A stretch of DNA of 64,000 bases, from positions 1 to 64,000 of the forward strand of contig NZ_MSKL01000011.1 in assembly GCF_001937665.1 (NCBI RefSeq). The letters run 5' to 3'. Both the position numbers and the translations under genes were made by a program. Positions 28,160-35,237 of the stretch are shown here, piece by piece (positions within the stretch are counted from its first letter, which is position 1; each line of letters starts with the position of its first letter). Below the pieces are notes generated by a model that saw only the letters and a list, made by a program, of their open reading frames with translations, was not told the origin of the DNA and ran no database searches. The DNA comes from Actinomyces oris (GTDB lineage Bacteria; Actinomycetota; Actinomycetes; Actinomycetales; Actinomycetaceae).

Positions 28160-28189
28160 TCTTTCTCTTCTCTTCTTCTTTCTTTCTTC
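28160..28189 (+). promoter_or_regulatory. Pyrimidine-only tract before gene at 28208
   Basis: 30 consecutive C/T bases sharing TCTTTCTCTTCTC with the tract at 27744-27776. It ends 18 bp before the ATG and is followed by the ribosome site GGAGG. Confidence 0.5.
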
Positions 28190-28207
28190 ATCTTCGGAGG
28201 TTTCATC

Positions 28208-28918
28208 ATGACGGTCGTAATCGGGATCCTGGCCCTCATCGGTCTGGCGGTGGTGGGCGCAATTGGCTGGGCGTTCGTTCACGGGGTGCGCGACGGCCTG
28301 GCCCAGTGGCGGGAGGCACCGCCCGGCGGAACGAGCCAGCCGGTGCCCGTAGGCGCATCGCCGCTGTCGCTGTCCGCCGCGCTGCCGAGCAGCTACCAGG
28401 CCGGCCAGCTGGCCGGTGAGGTCGCAGCCAGCTGGCGCTCTGCACACCAGGCGGCCAGAGCAGCTGGAGCAGGCGCACCGGCCAGCTCATCCTGGGCAGC
28501 CGCCCTGGCCCTGGGCAGCGAACTGAGTCAGCAACGCCAAGAAGCCGGCCGAGCCATGCAAGCAGCCATGGCCCAGGTGCTACAGGACAACGAACAGGCA
28601 GTACGGGACGCAGCGGCTGAGGCTGCCGGAGGAAGGCGCGACACCAGTAATGGTGGGAGTGGTGCCAGCAGCGGCGACGGTGCCAGTGCTGGCGGTGGTG
28701 CGGCTCCGACTGCTGTAGGGCCGGATGAGGCCAACAAGGGTGGCAGCGCGTCGCCTGATGCGAGTTCTAGCGTGACGGACAGTGGTGACAGCGACGGCAC
28801 GGCAGAAGCTGCCCGTCCCACCTGGCCGGCTCACTCGCCCTCGCGTCGCCCGCCGTGGCCGCGTCCCAGGCGGTGCACGCAGCAGCGACCGGCTCGGTCG
28901 GACGAGCGGCAGCCGTGA
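28208..28918 (+). CDS. Single-TM mobile-element protein
   Basis: 236 aa. The N-terminal helix (VVIGILALIGLAVVGAIGWAF) is a membrane anchor, followed by an Ala-rich helical segment (LAGEVAASWRSAHQAARAA; RAMQAAMAQVLQDNEQAVRD). The last 110 residues are low complexity, rich in Gly, Ser and Asp, and then Pro/Arg-rich, so probably disordered. A good GGAGG site precedes the ATG. It could be an accessory protein of a transfer apparatus, as membrane-anchored Ala-rich proteins are common there; this is inference. Confidence 0.65.
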   Translation: MTVVIGILALIGLAVVGAIGWAFVHGVRDGLAQWREAPPGGTSQPVPVGASPLSLSAALPSSYQAGQLAGEVAASWRSAHQAARAAGAGAPASSSWAAALALGSELSQQRQEAGRAMQAAMAQVLQDNEQAVRDAAAEAAGGRRDTSNGGSGASSGDGASAGGGAAPTAVGPDEANKGGSASPDASSSVTDSGDSDGTAEAARPTWPAHSPSRRPPWPRPRRCTQQRPARSDERQP

Positions 28919-29225
28919 GCGTTCGGCTCCATTCCTTACCCACGTGCCGCGTCGTTTTCGCCTGCTTGTTGCAAAAACTACAGCACCGACTTTCGTGGCC
29001 ACTAAGTGGCGTGTGTGTCCATTTTGTTTCCTGGGGTGGCACCACAGAAATCGGTCAATGTCGGGGCGTGTCGCGTCGCTTCGCAATCTGAATTGGGAGG
29101 CCTTGCAACACGCGAGTGTTCGTGGAATGTATGGGATAAGGGCAACCGGCTGCCGATACGCGAAAAGCTGGTAGCGAGCTTGCCCGGAGCAAATAGCAAG
29201 TAAGGAACAAAAAAGGAGGGACACC
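28919..29225 (+). other. 307-bp noncoding region upstream of the methyltransferase
   Basis: It holds a 13-bp inverted repeat GCCACT-A-AGTGGC (28998-29010) and a more AT-rich flank. I see no gene. Its position inside the mobile module makes it a candidate for a transfer origin or promoter region, but no known oriT sequence is recognised. Confidence 0.35.
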
Positions 29226-30026
29226 ATGCAACAGACGAAACAAGCAGCCCAGCGGTGCGCTGGGGGAGCAGCATCTCGGCGAGGTGACGTGGCCAGGCAG
29301 GCGGGCACAGTAGCGAAGCGAGGCGCTGGCTCATCACCCACCATCTCTGGCTTGCCGCCTGGTGGCTTTGCCACCATTCTGGTCGATCCGCCCTGGCCAC
29401 TGCAGAGTGGCGAGAAGCACTACCGGACGATGAGTCTGACGCGGATCAAGGCACTGCCGGTGGGGCAACTGGCGGCCCGTGATGCCCATGTGTGGCTGTG
29501 GACGACCAATGCGCTCTTGCCGAAGGCGTATGAGGTGGCTGAGGCCTGGGGCTTTACGGTGCGTAGCCCACTGACCTGGGTGAAGTTCCGCCTTGGTTTG
29601 GGTGGCCGCTACCAGCTGCGTAATGCCACCGAGCAACTGCTGTTCTGCACCCGGGGGAAGGCACCCTTAGGGTCGCACTCCCAGCCGACCTGGTTCAACG
29701 CACCCGTCACCGAGCACTCGCGCAAGCCAGCGGAGCAGTTCGCCATTATCGAGCGGGTCAGCCCTGGGCCGTACCTGGAGTTGTTTGCCCGCCGCAGGCC
29801 AGAGTCGAACCAGCCCTGGGCAGTGTGGGGCGACCAGGTGGACTCCGATATCCGCATCCCCGGCTTTGCCGTGCCGCGGTACAGCGAGCGGGCGCGTGAG
29901 GCAGAGGCTGAGACACCGACCACGACAGCGGAGCAGGCGGAGCCAGTACACGCGGCGGTGACTGCTGCGTCCCGTGGTGAGGACAGAGATGACAGTGCTG
30001 ACGGTAACGGTGAGGAGGTCCTGTGA
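29226..30026 (+). CDS. MT-A70-family adenine methyltransferase
   Basis: 266 aa. The S-adenosylmethionine-dependent N6-adenine methyltransferase signature DPPW is at 54-57 (ATILVDPPWP), preceded by a glycine-rich turn. The family continues with HVWLWTTNALLPKAYEVAEAWGF and the segment TEQLLFCTRG, which fit the MT-A70 fold. The last 50 residues are an acidic disordered tail. AAAGGAGGG lies before the ATG. On mobile elements such enzymes methylate DNA, for example to evade restriction; the target sequence is unknown. The next frame starts immediately at its stop codon. Confidence 0.9.
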   Translation: MQQTKQAAQRCAGGAASRRGDVARQAGTVAKRGAGSSPTISGLPPGGFATILVDPPWPLQSGEKHYRTMSLTRIKALPVGQLAARDAHVWLWTTNALLPKAYEVAEAWGFTVRSPLTWVKFRLGLGGRYQLRNATEQLLFCTRGKAPLGSHSQPTWFNAPVTEHSRKPAEQFAIIERVSPGPYLELFARRRPESNQPWAVWGDQVDSDIRIPGFAVPRYSERAREAEAETPTTTAEQAEPVHAAVTAASRGEDRDDSADGNGEEVL

Positions 30027-30080
30027 TGAGTCGGCCGTGGCGAGACAAGTACCCACTTTGCAGTCTTCGAGGAGATGGTG

Positions 30081-30275
30081 ATGATGAGCGATTCGAGGCA
30101 TTCTTTGCCCGGCAGTCTGCTGCGATGCGGCGTCGGCCTGCTCCTGATCGCGATGGGGCTGAGGTGGATCGTCGCCATCGTGCAAAGCAGCTGGCCCTGG
30201 CTCGTCGGGCTGCTCGCCGTGAGCGCCGCCGCCTGGCTGGCAGTGCGCTGGTGGCAGAGCCGACGGGAGTGGTGA
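30081..30275 (+). CDS. Small two-TM membrane protein
   Basis: About 64 aa, almost wholly hydrophobic: SLLRCGVGLLLIAMGLRWIVA and, after SSWPW, LVGLLAVSAAAWLAVRWW, ending in basic residues. GAGGAG ends 6 nt upstream. Alternative starts at 30075 and 30084 lie in the same frame. A longer Arg-rich frame (30023-30466) overlaps it in a different phase. I favour the membrane protein because its sequence is coherent. The function is unknown. Confidence 0.6.
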   Translation: MMSDSRHSLPGSLLRCGVGLLLIAMGLRWIVAIVQSSWPWLVGLLAVSAAAWLAVRWWQSRREW

Positions 30276-30462
30276 GGGAGCCGCTCAGAAGTGAGCGGCA
30301 GACAGGTAGGCGTCGTCAGGTGGGTCAGGCTGAGCAGTGCCCGAGTTGGCCCGTCGACGACAAAACACAGCGAGCACGTTCCCGCCGGCGTCGCAGTCCT
30401 CACTCCACTGCTGGAGACCATCGAAAGAACGATGGGTGGCCTCATGCTTCGAGGAGGCAGCC

Positions 30463-30966
30463 ATGATGGCCCGCTACGCCGGTGGTCGGCCTGGTTCGTC
30501 GCGTCGGGTGCGCTTGGTCCCGGTGCGGCAAAGCGGCATGGATCACCGGGCGGTGGCACGGATCGTGCTGGCAATGGCGCGGCAGATGGCAGCGGATGAG
30601 GCTGTGGAGTCGGCAGCGGATGATGCGGCTTCCTCAGGTGCTGAGAGCTGCTCGAGGAGCGAGCCTGGTACCAGCGATGTGTCGGCTACCGGGAGTGATG
30701 ATGCTGCGGCTCCATGGGCTAGCGCTCATCGCGGGCAGAGTGCCCGTGGTGGCACCACGGCGGGGCGCTGCGCTGCGAATGAGCCCTTCTCGGCATCGCC
30801 TGGGAGTGGCTCGGTAGGCCGGTGTGCTCACCAGCGTCATGAGGGCGCTCACTACTTGGCTCATGGCACCTCTTCCGCTGGTTCCCATACTTTGCCGGAT
30901 CGCGCTGGTGCGGCTAAGACCGACGAGGCCGCCGCTGCCTCCTCCACGCCGGGAGGCACCCCGTGA
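30463..30966 (+). CDS. Hypothetical mobile-element protein upstream of the TraG-like ATPase
   Basis: About 167 aa from MMARYAGG; the frame is open to 30337. The start has GAGGAGG. The N-terminal 50 residues (RYAGGRPGSSRRVRLV, ARIVLAMARQMAADEA) are basic and helical, while the rest is low-complexity Ser/Ala/Gly with scattered cysteines. Its stop overlaps the start of the ATPase gene (GTGATG), so the two are coupled. The gap 30276-30462 upstream holds no clear gene. Confidence 0.55.
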   Translation: MMARYAGGRPGSSRRVRLVPVRQSGMDHRAVARIVLAMARQMAADEAVESAADDAASSGAESCSRSEPGTSDVSATGSDDAAAPWASAHRGQSARGGTTAGRCAANEPFSASPGSGSVGRCAHQRHEGAHYLAHGTSSAGSHTLPDRAGAAKTDEAAAASSTPGGTP

Positions 30967-33278
30967 TGGCCCCCGCAACTCAGCCTCTGGTGTGGCACCA
31001 ACTGCGGTTTGCTCTGCCGCTCGCGACAGAGACAGCGGTCGGTTTGGTGGGGCGCATTCTGGCGGATGGTTCGCTTGGTCGGGTGGTGCTGGAGCTGCGC
31101 GCTTCAAGCGGTCAGGCGACGTGGGCGGTGGGCTCGAGCGGGGGTGAGCGGTTGGCGAGGGTGGTGCGTGAGCTGGTGCCGGGCTGCCGGGTATCTCGTG
31201 GGGTCTCGCGGCGGGCGGTGAGCCAGGCGGTGGTGGTGTCGGCCCGCCCGGTTGGGGCGGGACTGGCGACGGAGCGGCTAGCGGCGGTGGTGCGAGCCGT
31301 CCTGGCGGCACTGGCGGTGACGGCTAAGGACGAGGAGCTGGTGGTTCAGCTGCAGCTGGGGCGGCGCTTCTCACCGCAGGTACTGGGGCGGGTGGAGCCG
31401 CAGGGTTGGCTGGAGCTGCTCGGCCTCGTACCGACTCCATCGGTTAGTGGTGAGCGGGGTCGGCGGATGCGGGCGCAGGTGGGGCGGCATCGGGCGGCGG
31501 TCTGCCTCCGTCTGGGGGTGCGGGCGGCCTCGCCGCTGCGCCAGCGGGTCCTGCTGCAGGGGCTACTCGGGGCACTGCGCCTGCTGGAGGGCCCGGGGGT
31601 GCGGCTGCGCGCCCGTACGGAGCACCCCGCCAAGCTCGATAGCGTGCGGCGGCCGTGGCGGGCGGGGCTGGAGCTTGGAGCAGGAGAGATTGTGGCGATG
31701 GCGGGCTGGCCTATTGGTGAGTTGCCCTTGCCGCTGCTGGGTAGTGGGCACCCGCGCCTGGTGGCCCCGCCGCCGGAGGTGGGGTCCGGCTCATCGCAAC
31801 GCGTCGTCGGGGCCAGTGCGGTGCCAGGAGAGACTGGGCTCGTGCGTCTGCCGATTACCGATGCGGTGTACCACACGCATCTGCTGGGGCCGACTGGTGT
31901 GGGTAAGTCGACGGTGCTGCTGTCGTTGGCGCTGGCTGATGCGGCTGAGGGTCGGGGTCTGCTCCTGCTCGACCCTAAGGGAGATCTGGCGACGGACTTT
32001 CTGGCGCGCCTGCCCGAGGAACGGGCTGCGGATGTGGTGGTGCTGGATCCGACCAATCCCTGCCCGGTGGGGTTCAACCCGTTGGCTGGGCCGCCGGAGC
32101 TGGCGGTGGTGACGGCGGAGGCGGTGCTGGGGGTGCTGGCCGAGCTGTTTCGCGACAGCTGGGGCATCCGCACCGCCGATGTGCTCTCCGCTGCGCTATT
32201 GACGCTGGCGCGCATCCCGCAGGCGACGCTGGTGTGGCTGGTGCCGTTGCTGACCAACCCGGCCTTCCGACGCCGGGTACTGGCACTGGCCCCAGCTGAC
32301 CCGCTGGGCACGGATGTCTTCTGGCAGGGGTACGAGGCCAAGCCGGTACGGACCCAGGCGGTGGAGGTCGCCCCGGTGCTCAACAAGCTGCGCCAGCTGA
32401 TGCTGTGCCCAGGACTGCGGGCGATGCTGGGACAGGCCCAGCCCCGCTTCGGGCTGGCGGATCTGCTGGAGCGCCGACGCATTGTGGTGGTCAACCTCAA
32501 CCAGGGCCTACTCGGAGCCGGAGCAGCCCGCTTGCTGGGGACCCTGCTGGTCTCTCAGCTGTGGCAGCACCTGCTGGCACGCCAGGCAGAGCCGCCTGAG
32601 CGGCGGCAGATCGTCAGCGTGTATATCGATGAGGTCCAGGCCTTCCTGGCCGGGCTGCCGGGCAGCCTGGCCGACGCCCTGGCCCAGGCCCGCTCACTCG
32701 GGGCGGCCTTCCATCTGGCGCACCAGTACCGCGGGCAGCTCAGTGCCGAGATGATCCAGGCGGTGGAGAGCAACACGCGCTCCAAGGTGTACTTCGCCTT
32801 GTCGGCCACCGATGCGGCCGCGGCAGCCCGACTGGCCCCGGAGCTGGAGGCGGCCGACTTCCAGCTGCTGGCCCAGTACCAGGCCTACGCCACCGTCATG
32901 CACCACGGACACCGCTCGGGCTGGTTCTCCCTAGCCACTCGGCCTGCCCCGCCAGCGGTGCGCGACCCAGCCCTGCTCTACGCCGCCAGCCACGCCCGCT
33001 ACGGCATCCCTGCCGAGCAGACCGAAGCCGAGCTCATCGCCCTGACCAGCGGTAGTACAACGACCTCTGTCGATGTGAATGAGCAACGCAACCCGATCAC
33101 GAAGCTGCCGGACGCCACTGCCACCACTGATATCACTAGTGATGAGACCAGCGAAGGAGCGGCTAATGATCTGAAGCCCGCCACTCTGGATGAGTCTGGG
33201 GCGGATGGATCCACGAGTAGGGCTGAGTCTGAGTCTGGTCGGCCTCGCCCCGCGATTGGCCGCAGGAGGCGACCATGA
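30966..33278 (+). CDS. VirD4/TraG-like conjugative ATPase
   Basis: 770 aa. The N-terminal 290 residues are an Arg/Ala/Leu-rich domain without clear transmembrane helices. The ATPase core has Walker A GPTGVGKST (309-317) followed by RGLLLLDPKGDLATDFLARL, and Walker B in VSVYIDEVQAF at about 555. A segment with ARSLGAAFHLAHQY then matches the last sensor region of TraG/VirD4/HerA proteins. Such enzymes pump DNA or couple it to a secretion channel. No membrane anchor is seen, so it may work as a soluble coupling or translocation motor. GTG at 30963 or ATG at 30966 overlaps the previous stop. Confidence 0.82.
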   Translation: MAPATQPLVWHQLRFALPLATETAVGLVGRILADGSLGRVVLELRASSGQATWAVGSSGGERLARVVRELVPGCRVSRGVSRRAVSQAVVVSARPVGAGLATERLAAVVRAVLAALAVTAKDEELVVQLQLGRRFSPQVLGRVEPQGWLELLGLVPTPSVSGERGRRMRAQVGRHRAAVCLRLGVRAASPLRQRVLLQGLLGALRLLEGPGVRLRARTEHPAKLDSVRRPWRAGLELGAGEIVAMAGWPIGELPLPLLGSGHPRLVAPPPEVGSGSSQRVVGASAVPGETGLVRLPITDAVYHTHLLGPTGVGKSTVLLSLALADAAEGRGLLLLDPKGDLATDFLARLPEERAADVVVLDPTNPCPVGFNPLAGPPELAVVTAEAVLGVLAELFRDSWGIRTADVLSAALLTLARIPQATLVWLVPLLTNPAFRRRVLALAPADPLGTDVFWQGYEAKPVRTQAVEVAPVLNKLRQLMLCPGLRAMLGQAQPRFGLADLLERRRIVVVNLNQGLLGAGAARLLGTLLVSQLWQHLLARQAEPPERRQIVSVYIDEVQAFLAGLPGSLADALAQARSLGAAFHLAHQYRGQLSAEMIQAVESNTRSKVYFALSATDAAAAARLAPELEAADFQLLAQYQAYATVMHHGHRSGWFSLATRPAPPAVRDPALLYAASHARYGIPAEQTEAELIALTSGSTTTSVDVNEQRNPITKLPDATATTDITSDETSEGAANDLKPATLDESGADGSTSRAESESGRPRPAIGRRRRP

Positions 33279-33529
33279 CGCCACTGGTACGCAACCACAA
33301 GACTTTGAGCTGCCGCTGTTACAGGCGAAGTACATACCGTGATGGCAGCGATGGTGGCCAGCGAACCACTGGATGGGGGCGTCGTCTCGGTGGACGTGTC
33401 GGTCGACGCACCGCTGCACTCACGGCTCGCGGCAAGCGGCGGCACCAAGCCCTTTTGTGGTCGTTTGTGGCGGTGACTGACCCCACCTGGTGTGGTCACG
33501 TCTGGCTCGGCGGAGGCGGCCAGCGATGA
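33275..33529 (+). CDS. Possible small protein coupled to both neighbours
   Basis: 84-aa frame, Arg- and Trp-rich. Its ATG overlaps the ATPase stop (ATGA) and its own stop overlaps the next ATG (ATGA), the hallmark of coupled translation. The composition alone is not convincing, and a second short frame (33342-33476, 44 aa, Val/Ser-rich) lies inside in another phase and could be the real one. Confidence 0.4.
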   Translation: MTPLVRNHKTLSCRCYRRSTYRDGSDGGQRTTGWGRRLGGRVGRRTAALTARGKRRHQALLWSFVAVTDPTWCGHVWLGGGGQR

Positions 33530-34383
33530 ACCGGTCATCCACCATTGCAGCGGCCCGGTTCTCATCGCTGGTGCCCCCGCCGATCCATCCGATGCAGGCG
33601 CGCTTGCTCGCCCTGGTGGCAGCCCACCGTTTTGCCACCACCACGCAGCTGGCTCGGCTGACCGCGCCGGAGTATGCGTCGCCGGCCTCGGCTCTGCGCC
33701 AGACGCAGCGCCATCTGGCCAGCCTGGCTCAGCAGCGCCTGCTGACGAGCCTGGAGCGGCGGGTCGGTGGCTGGCAGGGCGGCTCAGCCGTGACGATCTG
33801 GGCCGCCACGACTCGAGGCCACCGGCTTGTGGCAGTAGACGAGGGGGAGGAGGTGCCGCGGCGGCAGCGGCCCCGTGAGGTGTCGACCACCTTCCTGGAC
33901 CACCTCCTCGCGATAACGGAGGTGCGCACCAGCATTGAGGAGGCCGTCCGCCAGGAGGCGGATACCGAGGCAGCGGTGGCCTTGGAGCCGGAGTGCTGGC
34001 GCACTGCGCTCAGCCCCAGCGGTCAGGTGCAGGTGCTGCGCCCCGACCTGGCCGTGACCATCACCAGCCCGGCCTATGAGGACTGCTACCTCATCGAGGT
34101 CGACCGGGCTACCGAGAACCCCGGCCGCGTCATCGCCACCTGCTGGCGCTACCAGGAACACCAAGCCACCAGCGCCCAGGCCAGCGACGGCGACGTCTTC
34201 CCCCTGGTGGTCTGGCTGGTACCCACCGACCGCAGACGCCACCGCCTGGAGCGAGCCATCGCCCACAGCACCGGCCTGCTGCGCGACCTCTTCCGCGTCA
34301 TCCGCCTCGACCAGCTGCCCACCCTGATCCACGGCGGCCCCGCCGCCATTCCCACCCCACAGGCCACCAACCAGGTGGGCTGA
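33526..34383 (+). CDS. Replication-relaxation family protein
   Basis: 285 aa. The layout fits the replication-relaxation family of actinobacterial plasmids and integrative elements. An N-terminal winged-helix segment (MQARLLALVAAHRFATTTQLA then LRQTQRHLASLAQQRLL) is followed by a middle with LDHLLAITEVRTSIEEAV and an acidic YLIEVDRATEN motif, which resembles a nuclease-type strand (D/E-x-D). It ends near WLVPTDRRRHRLERAI. CGGAGGCGG precedes the ATG. It is thought to act in element replication or transfer; the exact activity is not established. Confidence 0.85.
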   Translation: MNRSSTIAAARFSSLVPPPIHPMQARLLALVAAHRFATTTQLARLTAPEYASPASALRQTQRHLASLAQQRLLTSLERRVGGWQGGSAVTIWAATTRGHRLVAVDEGEEVPRRQRPREVSTTFLDHLLAITEVRTSIEEAVRQEADTEAAVALEPECWRTALSPSGQVQVLRPDLAVTITSPAYEDCYLIEVDRATENPGRVIATCWRYQEHQATSAQASDGDVFPLVVWLVPTDRRRHRLERAIAHSTGLLRDLFRVIRLDQLPTLIHGGPAAIPTPQATNQVG

Positions 34384-34646
34384 CACACCAAAAGAAGGCA
34401 TATCCCTCCCGAGAAAGGAGAAACGCGGCAGTATCCCATCTGATGAGGCGAAATATATGGAGGGGTGAGGCGAATACTGCGCACAGCAGACAACCGCCAA
34501 GCCGTGGCTCGTGCGGAAACTCGCGGATTGCTGCCAGGGGTAAGAGAAAATCGGACTGGACTTTTCCGTCCATCTGAGCGTCAATAGAAAGAGGAGAAAC
34601 ACTGGAACAACAGATAGAGAATAAGAAATACGAGAGGAGGACACCG
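34384..34646 (+). other. 263-bp leader before the recombinase operon
   Basis: More AT-rich than its surroundings and without a gene. A GGAC/GTCC mini-hairpin lies at about 34556-34571 and two purine-rich runs follow. It probably contains the promoter of the two recombinase-related genes. Confidence 0.4.
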
Positions 34647-35237
34647 ATGACAACGCAGACAAAGACGAACGCACAGGGGAAGCAACAGGGCGTGCGCTCC
34701 GCCGTACCAACCACCGCGCTGGACGGCCAGACGGGTACCGGGGCGATCGCCATCTTCTACGGCGCGGCCCGCTACCCCTTCGAGCTGGCCCGGCAACGTG
34801 ACCTGGTGGAGGACTACGCCGAAACGGCCAGTCTCAACCTGGTCACCGAGTTCCACGACCGACAGCAGCACCAGTACGGCCTGGGCATGCTGCTCGATGC
34901 CTGCCAGCGCGGTGGGGTGGAGTACGTCATCACGGCGGGCTGGCCCACCCCCAACCTCACCACCACCGAAGCGGACATGGTCGTCGACCAGCTCACTCAG
35001 GCCGGTACCCACCTGGTCTGCCTCAACAGCTGGCACCCCGGCGACGGCACCCCACCAGGTTGGTGGAACGACGAGGAAGGTGCGTGGATGCGGAAGCTTG
35101 ATGCGCTCAGGGAGGAAGAGCACAGGCAGCGCGAACAGACCAGAGAGCGTAGCCAGCCTAGCGAAACCGGCGATCCCCGCCAACCCAGTGCCACCAGCCA
35201 AGCCAGTGAACAGTATAAGGAGGTGCACCATGCCTGA
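34647..35237 (+). CDS. Resolvase-fold protein lacking the catalytic serine
   Basis: 196 aa. The core (residues about 33-130) follows the fold of the serine-recombinase N-terminal domain: AIFYGAARYP in place of the usual YxRxS, then ARQRDLVEDYAETASL, LVTEFHDR, MLLDACQRGGVEYVITAG and AGTHLVCLN. The catalytic Ser and the DRLAR-type segment are missing (WPTPNL in place of DRLAR). No zinc or HTH domain follows; the tail is charged and Ser/Glu-rich. It overlaps the start of the active recombinase gene by 8 bp. It is probably catalytically dead and could modulate the integrase by pairing with it. Confidence 0.7.
   Translation: MTTQTKTNAQGKQQGVRSAVPTTALDGQTGTGAIAIFYGAARYPFELARQRDLVEDYAETASLNLVTEFHDRQQHQYGLGMLLDACQRGGVEYVITAGWPTPNLTTTEADMVVDQLTQAGTHLVCLNSWHPGDGTPPGWWNDEEGAWMRKLDALREEEHRQREQTRERSQPSETGDPRQPSATSQASEQYKEVHHA

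Noticed and set aside
30023-30466. 147-aa Arg-rich frame coupled to the methyltransferase stop and to the 30463 start
   Set aside because: It overlaps the more coherent two-TM frame at 30081-30275, and its composition is typical of a shadow frame. The coupling at both ends keeps it a remote possibility.
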